A DNA stretch of 64,000 nt. Origin: Salinicola corii (GTDB lineage Bacteria > Pseudomonadota > Gammaproteobacteria > Pseudomonadales > Halomonadaceae). This document shows positions 1-8,984 of the stretch, piece after piece (the stretch's first letter is position 1; every line of letters begins with the position of its first letter). The position numbers and the translations under genes were made by a program. The notes beneath the pieces were generated by a model. It was not told where the DNA came from, did not search any database, and saw only the letters and a list, made by a program, of their open reading frames with translations. The stretch lies in NCBI RefSeq assembly GCF_008298015.1, contig NZ_VTPX01000005.1, positions 215,754 to 279,753 on the forward strand, in the 5' to 3' direction.

Positions 1-146
1 CGCCGGAGGATCTGGATACCGTGCTCGAGGCAGGCGAGACCAAGACAGCCAGCGGCTTGAAGAACGAAGCTCGTGTCAGTGCGGGAGAACGCCTGGGCGA
101 TCTTTCCGGCGCAACCCGTATGATCGAAGACACACTGGCAACCTGA
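1..146 (+). CDS. 3' end of an unidentified gene (partial)
   Basis: An open frame enters from the left edge and ends at TGA 144-146, leaving about 47 C-terminal residues ending in IEDTLAT. The fragment is charged, probably helical, and has no motif I recognise. It stops 7 bases before the next ATG, so it is probably the upstream partner of the gamma-glutamyltransferase-like gene in one operon. I cannot name the product from this fragment. Confidence 0.5.
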   Translation, partial: PEDLDTVLEAGETKTASGLKNEARVSAGERLGDLSGATRMIEDTLAT

Positions 147-153
147 GGCGGTC

Positions 154-1791
154 ATGGCCACGAACAATATTCTCGCGAACGGCGACAACTGGATCCTGAC
201 AACCCCCACTGCCCGATCGACACACGGTGCGGTGGCGTCCCAGCACCGCATGGCGGCGCAAGCGGGTGCGGCCCAGCTCGATGCCGGCGGCAACGCGATC
301 GATGCCATCGTCGCCACCGCCTACGCGCTCAATGCCGTCGAGCCGTGGATGTGCGGCCTCGGTGGTGCCGGTTTCATGGTGATCTGGCTGGCGAAGGAGC
401 AGCGCGCGGTGGCGCTCGATTTCCAGGGTGTGCTGGCCGGCGATACACGCCTCGAAGACTATCCCGTCGACCCGAACCTGCCGGCGACGCCGATGGGCTT
501 TCCCGGAGTAGTCGACAACGCCAATATCGAAGGCTATCGCTCGATCACCGTCCCCGGCGCCGTGGCCGGGCTCGATCACGCACTCGCTCGTTTCGGCACC
601 CGGCCGCGTAGCGCAGTCATGGCACCCGCGATCGCCTTGGCCGAACGAGGCTTGCACGTCGACTGGTTCACCAGCCTGCAGATCGGCGTCTGCGCCAGAA
701 CGCTGGCCCGCGACCCGGTCTCGAATTCGATCTATCTACCCGGCGGTCATCCAGCGACGCCGGAGAGCCGGCTGCGAATCCCGAACCTGGCCGATACCCT
801 GCGCGAAATTGCCGAGGACGGCGCTGCCACCTTCTACCGCGGCGCCCTGGCCGAGAAGATCGTTGGCGATCTGCAAGCGGGCGGCTCGCGCATCTCGCGG
901 GAGGATCTCGCTCGCTACGAGGTGCTCGAATATGAGCCAATGGTCGCCGAGCATCGCGGCTACACGCTCTATACGCCGGGCGAGGTTTCCGGTGGCCTGC
1001 GCCAGCGCGAGATGCTGGCGCACGCGCTGGAGGCGATGCCGATCCCGCTGGAAAAGCCGACACCGGAGACCTGGCTCGCCTACGCCGAAGCGCTGGAGCA
1101 CTGCTGGCGACGTCACAAGATTCGCAACGGCGTGCTGTCGCCCACGGATAGCGGTGTCGATGGCGAACAGGGTGCCTGTACCTCGTCGATGTCGTCGGTG
1201 GACGCCGAGGGCAACATGGTGGCGCTTACCTACACTCTGCTCAACCGCTTCGGCTCCGGCGTCACGCTGCCCTCCACCGGCATGCTGATGAACGACAGCG
1301 TCAGCTACTTCGATCCGCGCCCGGGCTACCCCACCACCATGGTCGGCGGCAAGCGCATCAACTCCTCGAACATGTGTCCGACGGTGGTGGTGAAGGAGGG
1401 CGAAGCACGCTTCTCGGTGGGGGCCTCCGGCGGCAACCTGATCATGCCGGCAGTGACCCAGGTCGCGGCGCTGATGATGGACTTCGGCATGAGCGTAGAA
1501 GAGGCCGTGCATCATCCGCGCCTGGATGCCAGCTATCGCGGCTCGGTCCGTGTCGATCCGCGCTTCGATGCCGAGACGCTGACCAGATTGGGGAAATGCT
1601 TCGAGCTGGAGATGGCCCAGCAGCTGGTATTTCCCAAGCTTTACGCCTGTGTCACGGCGGTCTCGCGAGACCCTGAAACCGGCGAATGCACCGGTATCAA
1701 CGACCCGACGCAACCGATCGGTGGTGGCGCCATACCGGCAGCATTCACGCTCGAATCACTGGATGGCAATGGCCCCAAGGTGCGCCCGTGA
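154..1791 (+). CDS. gamma-glutamyltransferase family protein (Ntn hydrolase)
   Basis: This 545-residue protein has the gamma-glutamyltransferase fold. Family members self-cleave before a threonine, which becomes the N-terminal nucleophile that transfers or hydrolyses gamma-glutamyl groups. The N-terminal block with GGNAIDA (about 45-51) and the GLGGAGF stretch (68-74) are typical. The likely nucleophile is Thr343 in ACTSSMSSVDAEGN, and the small subunit keeps SVGASGGN. The usual T-T-H-Y at the cleavage site is T-S-S-M here, so substrate use may differ from glutathione-type enzymes. No signal peptide is visible, so a cytoplasmic location is likely, unlike the periplasmic E. coli Ggt. The start ATG follows the upstream stop by 7 bases. 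The stop abuts the convergent lysR gene with no gap. Confidence 0.85.
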   Translation: MATNNILANGDNWILTTPTARSTHGAVASQHRMAAQAGAAQLDAGGNAIDAIVATAYALNAVEPWMCGLGGAGFMVIWLAKEQRAVALDFQGVLAGDTRLEDYPVDPNLPATPMGFPGVVDNANIEGYRSITVPGAVAGLDHALARFGTRPRSAVMAPAIALAERGLHVDWFTSLQIGVCARTLARDPVSNSIYLPGGHPATPESRLRIPNLADTLREIAEDGAATFYRGALAEKIVGDLQAGGSRISREDLARYEVLEYEPMVAEHRGYTLYTPGEVSGGLRQREMLAHALEAMPIPLEKPTPETWLAYAEALEHCWRRHKIRNGVLSPTDSGVDGEQGACTSSMSSVDAEGNMVALTYTLLNRFGSGVTLPSTGMLMNDSVSYFDPRPGYPTTMVGGKRINSSNMCPTVVVKEGEARFSVGASGGNLIMPAVTQVAALMMDFGMSVEEAVHHPRLDASYRGSVRVDPRFDAETLTRLGKCFELEMAQQLVFPKLYACVTAVSRDPETGECTGINDPTQPIGGGAIPAAFTLESLDGNGPKVRP

Positions 1792-2712
1792 TCAGCTCGT
1801 CTCGATATAGTGCGCATAGTCCCCGTGATCGTGGCACCAGGTCCTCGCGGCATGTCGCGCCAAGGCGAAGACATCGTCGATTAAGGGCCGGCGAGATTCA
1901 TTGAGATGCACGCAGCGAATCTCCAGTGGAGCCAGCGCCGTCGTCGTCGGAATCTCGACCAGCAGACCGCTGGCGATGTCGCGTTCGACCACCGCCAGTG
2001 GAATCGCCGAAGGGCCGAAACCCTGGCGTAGCATCTCGACGATCATCGGCAACGAATTGGCGTAATGACGAGGCCCACGACTGAGCTGGTCTTCATGCAC
2101 ATAGTCGGCAATCGGCGAAAACAGTGGCGACGAACGCGGATAGAGAATCAGCGGCATCTGACGAAGCTCATCGGGTGTTCTGGGCATGGCGATATCGGCC
2201 ATGGCGTCGGCTCGAGCGACCCAGCCGACACGATACTGCACGGCAAAACTGCCATCGACCGGAGAAAGTCCGGCGTCATTGGAGAGAAAGGCGATATCGA
2301 TACCACCCGAGGCTATCATCGGCCGCAACTGGTAATTCGCCGAGGCATGGAAGTCGACGACGAGATCTTCCGCGTAGCGGGCAATATCGTCTCTCAATCC
2401 CGCCCCCCAGGTCAGTGCTGCCGGGCCCGTCATGGCGATCGAGAGTCGTTGATGCCGGCGCTGATCGAGACGGGCATTCATCGCTTCGCGCAGGTTGAGG
2501 AACTGCTCGGCGTAGCCGGCCACCGCATGCCCCGACTCGGTCAGCGCGAAATCGTGACCGCGCCGCTCGACCAGCCGTGTGCCGAGCATCTCCTCGAGGC
2601 CGCTGATGCGCGCCGACACCGCGGGCTGCGTGAGACTGAGACGCTCGGCGACACGCTGATAATTACCCAGTTGGGCTAGCCAGTAGAAGGCCTCCAACTG
2701 CTTGAAATTCAT
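1792..2712 (-). CDS. LysR-family transcriptional regulator
   Basis: About 306 residues. The N-terminal winged HTH (roughly residues 1-60, with TQPAVSARISGLEEMLGTRLVER split across the recognition helix) is classic LysR, followed by a periplasmic-binding-like effector domain. The longer open frame upstream overlaps the divergent gene, and the protein most likely starts at MNFKQLEAF, which matches the family start. It diverges from the GhrA-type dehydrogenase gene across only 42 bases, the usual layout for a LysR protein controlling its neighbour. Its stop directly adjoins that of the gamma-glutamyltransferase-like gene. The effector is unknown. Confidence 0.9.
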   Translation of the reverse strand: MNFKQLEAFYWLAQLGNYQRVAERLSLTQPAVSARISGLEEMLGTRLVERRGHDFALTESGHAVAGYAEQFLNLREAMNARLDQRRHQRLSIAMTGPAALTWGAGLRDDIARYAEDLVVDFHASANYQLRPMIASGGIDIAFLSNDAGLSPVDGSFAVQYRVGWVARADAMADIAMPRTPDELRQMPLILYPRSSPLFSPIADYVHEDQLSRGPRHYANSLPMIVEMLRQGFGPSAIPLAVVERDIASGLLVEIPTTTALAPLEIRCVHLNESRRPLIDDVFALARHAARTWCHDHGDYAHYIETS

Positions 2713-2754
2713 CCTTGGGTTATTCCGAACATTATTCTCATCAGGTAGATCATC

Positions 2755-3687
2755 ATGGCCATTATTGTTTCTCATCCTTCGCCCGAAAAGATCGATTGGT
2801 GGATCGGACAATTGCAACCGCTGCTACCCGGCTGGACGATTCGTTCGATTCATGACCCAGGCGCTGCCGAAGCGGTCACCTATGCGGTGGTGTGGAAGCC
2901 GGCAAGCGGCGCTTTCCTGCCCTTTCCCAACCTCAAGGCGATCGTCTCGCTGGGCGCGGGCATCGATCACGTACTGGCCGATACGAAGCTGCCACGCCAG
3001 GTTCCCATCATTCGCACCGTGGGTACGGATCTGACTCAGCGCATGCGCGAATACGTGGCGCTGCACGTGCTGCGCCACCATCGCGATATGCCGGCCATTG
3101 CCGCCAACCAACGAGAGAAGCGCTGGACACAGCTGGTCGTGCCGCCGGCGACGCAGCGCAGCGTGGGCGTGATGGGACTGGGCAATCTTGGTGGCACCGC
3201 GGCGCGAACGCTTGCCTCGCTCGGCTTCGAGACGCGGGGCTGGTCGCGTACCCGGCGCGAGATCGAAGGCGTCACGAGCTACGCTGGCGCTGCCGAGTTC
3301 GACGACTTCCTCGCGGGCTGCGAGATCCTGATCAGTCTGTTGCCATTGACCGAAGCGACGACAGGCATTCTCGGCACCAGTCTCTTCACCAAACTGCCGC
3401 CAGGTGCCAGTGTGATCAATGCCGGTCGCGGTCCTCATCTGATCGACGGCGATCTGCTTGCCGCGCTGGACAGTGGCCAGTTGAGTCACGCCACGCTGGA
3501 CGTCTTCCATATCGAGCCGTTACCGAGTGAGCATCCGTTCTGGACACATCCCAAGGTTACGCTGACGCCGCATATCGCTTCTCTGATCGACCCCCCCACG
3601 GGCAGTCGCATCGTCAGCGCCAATATCGAACGTTTCGAAGCGACTGGGCATGTCGAAGACCTGGCCGACGCCGAGCGCGGATACTAG
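2755..3687 (+). CDS. D-2-hydroxyacid dehydrogenase, GhrA type (glyoxylate/hydroxypyruvate reductase)
   Basis: 310 residues, close to the 312 of E. coli GhrA. The family reduces glyoxylate, hydroxypyruvate or related 2-oxoacids with NAD(P)H. The Rossmann motif GLGNLG lies at 141-146. The catalytic set is present: Arg225 in NAGRG, Glu254 in FHIEP and His273 in TPHIAS. It is divergent from the LysR gene, its probable regulator. A 38-codon relic of a homologous gene lies 5.3 kb downstream at 9001-9121. Cytoplasmic. The exact substrate cannot be read from the sequence. Confidence 0.9.
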   Translation: MAIIVSHPSPEKIDWWIGQLQPLLPGWTIRSIHDPGAAEAVTYAVVWKPASGAFLPFPNLKAIVSLGAGIDHVLADTKLPRQVPIIRTVGTDLTQRMREYVALHVLRHHRDMPAIAANQREKRWTQLVVPPATQRSVGVMGLGNLGGTAARTLASLGFETRGWSRTRREIEGVTSYAGAAEFDDFLAGCEILISLLPLTEATTGILGTSLFTKLPPGASVINAGRGPHLIDGDLLAALDSGQLSHATLDVFHIEPLPSEHPFWTHPKVTLTPHIASLIDPPTGSRIVSANIERFEATGHVEDLADAERGY

Positions 3688-3707
3688 CCTGTTGCCCGCT
3701 GTGATGA

Positions 3708-3717
3708 CGCCTCCAAT
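3708..3717 (+). repeat. left copy of a 10-bp direct repeat (CGCCTCCAAT)
   Basis: This 10-mer lies 20 bases past the stop of the intact dehydrogenase gene. It recurs exactly at 8985-8994, just before the dehydrogenase remnant. The two copies bracket the regulator, ABC importer and amidase genes. Confidence 0.45.
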
Positions 3718-3753
3718 CACCCCATGGCACTATGCCGACCATGATCCAAGCCA

Positions 3754-4545
3754 ATGACCAGCGACTCACGATACCTCATGTATGACAACAAGCTCGCCAC
3801 GATATCAGAAGTCTCGAAAATACTTGGCTTGTCACCCAGCACGCTGCGTCGCATGGAAGTGGAAGGAGAGCTCTCCCGCTACGGCCTGACGGTCATCTAC
3901 ACACCCGGGGGGCAGCGTCGATATCTGTTCAATCCCACACGGCACCTCTATTCCCAGCAGGGCTTCTCAGCCCCCCTCGCTTTCGGTCGGCGGCCAGCGC
4001 TGCTGATCCGCGACTTGACCATAGGTTTCTGCACCGCCGAAAGTCAGTTATGCGTTCAACTCGACGATCAACTCAACGCAGCACGCACTTTGATCGAAAC
4101 CTTCGCCGCCCAAGGCCATCCAGTGATATTTAGCCGCACGGTCTACGACCCCGCTCACGCCTTTTCAGCGCTCTGGGGCGAGAAATTCCCGGCCATGCGC
4201 ATCCTCGAGGCGGAGTCGCACTGGATCCGGAAGCATGAGGCACTTGCGAACTACGTCTACGACCTGGAACTCAGTACCCACTATGTCTCGGATCTGAAGG
4301 CATCCAAGCTGGAAGCATTTCTGGATCGAAACCGGATCGATACCGTGGTCTTGGCGGGGGTTACCACCAGCGGCAGCATACGCACCAATGCCATCGACCT
4401 GTTCCAGAGCGGCCGCCGGACAGTGATTCCCAGCGAGGCTGTCGCCGACCGCACACGGCCGCTACAGGACTTCACCTTGCTTGACCTCAACTCCCGCTAT
4501 GCCGAAGTCACCACGCTCTCCCGCACGCTGGCCGAATTGGCGTAA
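3754..4545 (+). CDS. HTH (MerR-like) protein fused to a degenerate isochorismatase-fold domain
   Basis: 263 residues in two parts. Residues 13-60 resemble the winged HTH of MerR/excisionase proteins (ISEVSKILGLSPSTLRRMEVEG, read as two segments, then a wing ending GGQRRYLF). Residues 80-262 follow the isochorismatase/N-carbamoylsarcosine amidase fold. The acidic position is kept (Asp87 in LIRDLTIGF). The catalytic Lys position reads Ser/Thr (ELSTHYVSD, 172-180). The nucleophile Cys of the usual TSGC(V/I)R is Ser208 (TTSGSIR). Two of three catalytic residues therefore appear lost, suggesting a ligand-sensing rather than hydrolytic domain. It sits just upstream of the ABC importer and amidase and probably controls them. 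A start at 3778 (MYDNKLAT) is also possible; neither start has a good ribosome binding site. Confidence 0.75.
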   Translation: MTSDSRYLMYDNKLATISEVSKILGLSPSTLRRMEVEGELSRYGLTVIYTPGGQRRYLFNPTRHLYSQQGFSAPLAFGRRPALLIRDLTIGFCTAESQLCVQLDDQLNAARTLIETFAAQGHPVIFSRTVYDPAHAFSALWGEKFPAMRILEAESHWIRKHEALANYVYDLELSTHYVSDLKASKLEAFLDRNRIDTVVLAGVTTSGSIRTNAIDLFQSGRRTVIPSEAVADRTRPLQDFTLLDLNSRYAEVTTLSRTLAELA

Positions 4546-4743
4546 AGCGGTTGACAGCCGCCTGACGAAAGGCGTAATGATAATAGCGCCTGGTAAGTTT
4601 GGTAGGTTTTAGCCAGACGCGCCTTGAATCGCGACAATCTGACGATCGCTCCCACAGGACGGTCACATAAGATCGCGGCCATGAGCCTACGCCAGCCAGA
4701 ACTCCGACAAGACGAACAAACACAAACCGTCAGGAGCCATGGC

Positions 4744-5577
4744 ATGACCCTTTCCACTCAACTGCGCGAAATCGCGGCGATACCCAGCGGCGGCGCTAAC
4801 GTCGCGATCGCCCTGGACCACGTCGAAAAGCACTTCGAGGACCAGCAGGGCAATCCGATCCCGGTGATCCGTGACATTACCCTGGATATTCGGGAGCACG
4901 AGTTCATCAGCATCGTCGGGCCCAGCGGCTGCGGCAAAAGCACGATGTTCAACATCATCGCCAACCTGCTCGAGCCCAGCGCCGGCAGCATCACCCTGCG
5001 CGGCAGCCACCCGATCCGCGGCGCCCACATCGGCTACATGCTGCAGCGCGATCTGCTGTTCCCCTGGCGAACCATCCTGGAGAACGTCGCTCTCGGACTC
5101 GAGGTGGTCGGTGTTCCCCGCACCCGACGTCTGGCGATGTCCCGAGAGTACCTGGAGCGCTACAACCTGGCGGATTTCGCCGACGCCTACCCACATACGC
5201 TGTCCGGTGGCATGCGCCAACGGGTGGCACTGATCCGCACCCTGATCACCGATCCCGATGTGATCCTGCTTGACGAACCGTTCTCGGCGCTCGACTACCA
5301 GACCCGGCTGGTGCTGGAAGAGGAGATCCTGTCGATCCTCAAGTCGTTCGACAAGACGGTGGTACTGATCACCCACGACATTGGCGAGGCAATCGCGATG
5401 TCGGATCGCGTCGCGGTCATGACCCAGCGTCCGACCTCGGTCAAGCGGCTCTACGAGGTCGGCCTGTCGCGACGACTGGGCTCTTGTCTCAAGGCCCGCA
5501 GCGATCCCCGATACCAGACTCTGTTCGACCAGATCTGGGCCGATCTCGACATTCAAATGGGAGGACAGGCATCGTGA
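4744..5577 (+). CDS. ABC transporter ATP-binding protein (nitrate/sulfonate/taurine type)
   Basis: 278 residues. Walker A GPSGCGKST is at 59-67, the Q-loop glutamine at 101, the signature LSGGMRQ at 153-159, Walker B VILLDE at 173-178 and the switch histidine at 211. The sequence resembles the SsuB/TauB/ThiZ group that powers uptake of small organic anions or bases. ATG 4744 is preferred over the upstream in-frame TTG and ATG because AGGAG at 4732-4736 is 7 bases away. The stop overlaps the GTG start of the permease gene (GTGA), so the two are translationally coupled. Cytoplasmic face of the inner membrane. Confidence 0.9.
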   Translation: MTLSTQLREIAAIPSGGANVAIALDHVEKHFEDQQGNPIPVIRDITLDIREHEFISIVGPSGCGKSTMFNIIANLLEPSAGSITLRGSHPIRGAHIGYMLQRDLLFPWRTILENVALGLEVVGVPRTRRLAMSREYLERYNLADFADAYPHTLSGGMRQRVALIRTLITDPDVILLDEPFSALDYQTRLVLEEEILSILKSFDKTVVLITHDIGEAIAMSDRVAVMTQRPTSVKRLYEVGLSRRLGSCLKARSDPRYQTLFDQIWADLDIQMGGQAS

Positions 5578-6404
5578 GCACGGCATCGCTCTATACCAGG
5601 CGTATCGAAGTTTCGGCCGGCGGGACCAAGCCCAGGAAGCACCAGGATCATTCTCTATGGAAGGAGAACCTATGGCGGCTGGCCATCGTCGCGGCACTGA
5701 TCGTCGCCTGGCAGTTCGCGGTCAACTTCGGCTGGGTCAACGCCTTCCTGATGGGCTCACCCGCTGGCATTGCCATCGAGGCCTGGCGCCAGTTGCAAAG
5801 CGGGCAATTACTCAGCGACACCTGGACCACGCTCTACGCCACCATCGTCGGCTTCCTGCTGGGTAGTATCGGTGGCTCGGCGGCCGGCCTGCTGCTGTGG
5901 TATTCGCGCCATGTCGCCCGCATCATCGACCCATTCGTCGTCGCCCTCAACGGGCTGCCCAAGATCTCGCTGGCGCCGATGATCATTATCTGGTTCGGCT
6001 CGGGCATGCTGTCCAAGGTGGCCCTGGCATTCATCGCCACCTTCATCGTCGCGTTGCTGAGCGCCTACCAGGGGACTCACCAGATCGATGCCAACCTGGT
6101 CAACCTGATGCGCTCATTGGGTGCCACCAAGCGTCAGATCTTCCTCAAGGTAGTTGTTCCCGCGACCCTGCCGTGGATCATCTCCGCCTTCCGCCTCAAC
6201 ATCGGCTTTGCCCTGATCGCCGAGATCGGCGGCGAGTTCATCGCCTCGGACAAGGGGCTCGGCCGCTCGATATTCGTCGCCGGCAATCTGTTCAACCTGA
6301 ACGCGGTATGGGTTGGCGTGCTGACCCTGATGCTCGTCGCCATTGCTCTCTATCTCGTGGTGTCCAGGATCGAAAGATACCTGCTGCCCTGGGAGAGCCG
6401 CTGA
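5574..6404 (+). CDS. ABC transporter permease (SsuC/TauC type)
   Basis: 276 residues with about six membrane segments. The first begins near WRLAIVAALIVAWQF. The EAA-type cytoplasmic loop is visible in MRSLGATKRQIFLKVVVPA, the contact site for the ATPase. The start is GTG 5574, inside the stop of the ATPase gene, with GGGAGGACAGG just upstream. Members of this family form the membrane channel of importers for sulfonates, taurine, pyrimidines or thiamine precursors. The next gene encodes the matching binding protein. Confidence 0.9.
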   Translation: MSTASLYTRRIEVSAGGTKPRKHQDHSLWKENLWRLAIVAALIVAWQFAVNFGWVNAFLMGSPAGIAIEAWRQLQSGQLLSDTWTTLYATIVGFLLGSIGGSAAGLLLWYSRHVARIIDPFVVALNGLPKISLAPMIIIWFGSGMLSKVALAFIATFIVALLSAYQGTHQIDANLVNLMRSLGATKRQIFLKVVVPATLPWIISAFRLNIGFALIAEIGGEFIASDKGLGRSIFVAGNLFNLNAVWVGVLTLMLVAIALYLVVSRIERYLLPWESR

Positions 6405-6482
6405 TCCGTCATCGACTTCACCATACCAGCGTGCATCCCGTGCCGAATAAACCCTCCACAAGTCCAACAAAGGAAGTGAACC

Positions 6483-7478
6483 ATGACAGCGTCTCGTCTC
6501 CTCGCCCTGCCCCTGCTGCTCGGCAGCTTGGGCTGGCTGCCTGCCACCCAAGCCGCCGATGGCGATCCGGATACCGTCCTGGTCACCGAGGCCTTCCACA
6601 GCCTGCTCTATCTGCCGGTTTATGTGGCCCGTCACGAGGGTATTTTCGCCGCCCACGGCATCGATGTACCGGTAGTGCGCTCGGCAGGATCTGGCCCCAC
6701 CGCACTGGCTTCGGTGTTGGCCGGCGAGGCACAGTTCTCGGTGCATGGCCCAGAGCATGTCGGCTTCGCTCAGGAAAAAGGCGGTCATGCCAAGGCCGTC
6801 AGTGCCGTCGCCAACAGCGCTCCAGTGTGGGCGCTGGCCAAGACCCAATTCGAGTACGATGGCCCAGCCGACCTGAAAGGCAAGACGGTGGCCGTCGGCC
6901 TGGCCCCGGGAACCTCCAACACGCTGCTGAAACGCCTACTGGCTGACAACGACCTGTCCTATCAAGGTGATGTACATGTCTCCGAAGTGCAGAACGGGTC
7001 GGAGCTCGGACCAGTGCTGGCCGGTCAGGCCGATGTCGCCATCGCCTACCAGCCACAGGTCGAACAGGGCATCTCCCAGGGCCTGAAGATCATTCATGAC
7101 TTCACCCAGGATTATCCCGAATATGCCTTCTCGACCATCAACACCTCACAGTCGCTGATCGATGATGATCCTGATCTGGTCCAACGCTTTGTCAGTTCGA
7201 TCAACGAATCTCTGCACTTGATCCACGACGATCCGGAAGCAGCCATGGCGGTCGCCCGGGAAGAATTCGCCAGTCTGGATGGGGATACTATCGATGACGC
7301 CGTGCAACGCATGATCGATCGCAATGTCTACCCACCCAACGTCACGATCACCCAGCAAGCCTTCGAGAATGCCATCGACATGCAGAAGTTCGTCGGCAAC
7401 ATCACCGGCGACATGGTCTATGACGACATCGTCGATCCCAGTTTCGCCGAGACCGCTCTTGAGGAGGCCGCCCAGTGA
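6483..7478 (+). CDS. ABC transporter substrate-binding protein (NMT1/THI5-SsuA-like)
   Basis: 331 residues with a Sec signal peptide, probably cleaved after ATQA at residue 24. The mature part matches the NMT1/THI5-like and SsuA binding-protein fold: a VTEAFHSLLYLPVYVA N-terminal strand, then a GTSNTLLKRLL helix. These proteins capture small ligands in the periplasm (sulfonates, pyrimidine or riboflavin precursors, amides). AGGAAG lies 6 bases before ATG 6483. With the amidase immediately downstream, an amide or ureide ligand is a reasonable inference, but the sequence does not fix it. Confidence 0.85.
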   Translation: MTASRLLALPLLLGSLGWLPATQAADGDPDTVLVTEAFHSLLYLPVYVARHEGIFAAHGIDVPVVRSAGSGPTALASVLAGEAQFSVHGPEHVGFAQEKGGHAKAVSAVANSAPVWALAKTQFEYDGPADLKGKTVAVGLAPGTSNTLLKRLLADNDLSYQGDVHVSEVQNGSELGPVLAGQADVAIAYQPQVEQGISQGLKIIHDFTQDYPEYAFSTINTSQSLIDDDPDLVQRFVSSINESLHLIHDDPEAAMAVAREEFASLDGDTIDDAVQRMIDRNVYPPNVTITQQAFENAIDMQKFVGNITGDMVYDDIVDPSFAETALEEAAQ

Positions 7479-7594
7479 CCCTTGCGGAGGCCATTGCCCA
7501 AGTCCGGGCCGCGTCCGTCGACGCGGCCACCGTGCCGCTGTTCGGTCCCAAGGGGGCCTGCCCCACCGATCAGGAAGCTCGACATCATGAATGA
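7475..7594 (+). CDS. possible 39-codon coupling ORF
   Basis: GTG 7475 overlaps the binding-protein stop (GTGA), and the frame ends at TGA 7592-7594, inside the start of the amidase gene. The peptide begins VTLAEAIAQVRAA and resembles nothing I know. Overlaps at both ends suit translational coupling, but it could be chance in a 108-base gap, or the relic of a small amidase partner. Confidence 0.25.
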   Translation: MTLAEAIAQVRAASVDAATVPLFGPKGACPTDQEARHHE

Positions 7595-8954
7595 TCATGC
7601 GCCTGAACCACGTTCCATCGCCGAGGCCCACGACCTGCTGTGTCGGCGCAAGATTAGCCCCAGCGAACTGCTCGAGGAGTCTCTCACTCGACTGACACGT
7701 CTGGAGCCGCATGTGCACGCCTGGGTAGCTTGCGATATCGAGAGCGCCCGCCGCCAGGCGGTGGCGCTGGACGCACGCCTGTCGCGGACACAGGACCTGC
7801 CGCCTATGTTCGCGATTCCTTATGGGGTCAAGGATATTTTCCATACCCGGGACTTTCCTACCGAAGCCGGCTCCCGAGTGCTGCAGGGCTTTCGCAGCGA
7901 AGACGACGCCACCGCGGTGGAGCGGCTGGCGGCCCAGGATGCGATCCTGATCGGCAAGACGACGACCACCGAATTCGCCAACTGGGGCACGCCGCCGCCC
8001 ACCGTCAATCCCTGGCGTGACGGCCATACACCGGGTGGCTCCAGTAGCGGTTCGGCAGCCGCGGTCGCCGCCGGCATGGTCATGACCGCGCTCGGCACAC
8101 AGACTGCTGGGTCGCTATCGCGCCCCGCCGCTTACAATGGACTGACCGTTCTCAAGGCCAGTTATGGGCGAATCAGCAAGGCCGGAGTGATCCCCGCCAG
8201 TTGGAGCCTGGACCACGTCGGCGCCTTTACCCGCAGCGTCGAGGACAGCCTGCTGGTTTATCAGGCACTAGCCGGGCCGGATCCGCGCGACGAAACCACC
8301 TGGACGCTGCCCGCTCAATCGTTGTCGCTGAAGGGCGAGATCACGGGTCAAACCATCGGCTGGCTGCAGCATCCGCATTTCGCCACCAACGACGGCGATG
8401 TCGTTGCGGCGCTCGATGACACCCGACGGACGCTGGAAACGCTGGGCATACGCTGTATTGATATTGCGCCGCCGCCGGGGTTCGAGGACGCTGTTGCCGC
8501 ACAGCAGATCGTCATGCAGGCCGAGACGACCAACTTCCATGCAGATCGCTTCCATCAGCACCCGCAGCGCTACGGCGACTACCTGCAGGCATTCATCTTC
8601 GAGGGGCTCACTATCTCCGCCAACGACTACCTGCGGGCCCAGCGCATCCGCCAGCAATATCGTCAGGTCTTCGCCAGCTTGTACGACGAAGTCGACCTGC
8701 TGATGACCCCGGCTGCGCCCACGACGGCGCCTCTGGGACTGCATGAGACCGGGTCACCGGCCTTCAATCTGCCGTTCACCAACCTGGGCGTGCCGACACT
8801 CGTCCTCCCGGTGGGTCTGAGCGCTGACACGCGACTTCCAGTCGGGATGCAGTTGATCGCTCCCCATCTGGAGGAACAGCGTCTGATCCATGTCGGCCAC
8901 CGTTATCAGCAGGAGACCGATTGGCATCGACGTTGGGCTCCGAATGTGATTTGA
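7587..8954 (+). CDS. amidase signature family enzyme
   Basis: 455 residues, the usual length for the amidase signature family, which hydrolyses carboxamides with a Ser-cisSer-Lys triad. Likely residues are Lys82 (IPYGVKD), cis-Ser152 (PGGSSSGSAAA) and nucleophile Ser176 (GTQTAGS). The spacing of 24 between the serines matches the family. ATG 7587 is chosen over an upstream in-frame start because AGGAAG lies about 9 bases before it and the shorter protein matches family N-termini. It is the last gene of the ABC importer block and probably acts on the imported compound in the cytoplasm. The specific amide is unknown. Confidence 0.9.
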   Translation: MNDHAPEPRSIAEAHDLLCRRKISPSELLEESLTRLTRLEPHVHAWVACDIESARRQAVALDARLSRTQDLPPMFAIPYGVKDIFHTRDFPTEAGSRVLQGFRSEDDATAVERLAAQDAILIGKTTTTEFANWGTPPPTVNPWRDGHTPGGSSSGSAAAVAAGMVMTALGTQTAGSLSRPAAYNGLTVLKASYGRISKAGVIPASWSLDHVGAFTRSVEDSLLVYQALAGPDPRDETTWTLPAQSLSLKGEITGQTIGWLQHPHFATNDGDVVAALDDTRRTLETLGIRCIDIAPPPGFEDAVAAQQIVMQAETTNFHADRFHQHPQRYGDYLQAFIFEGLTISANDYLRAQRIRQQYRQVFASLYDEVDLLMTPAAPTTAPLGLHETGSPAFNLPFTNLGVPTLVLPVGLSADTRLPVGMQLIAPHLEEQRLIHVGHRYQQETDWHRRWAPNVI

Positions 8955-8984
8955 GACACGAAGTGAAGCGACTCTGTAAACCAT

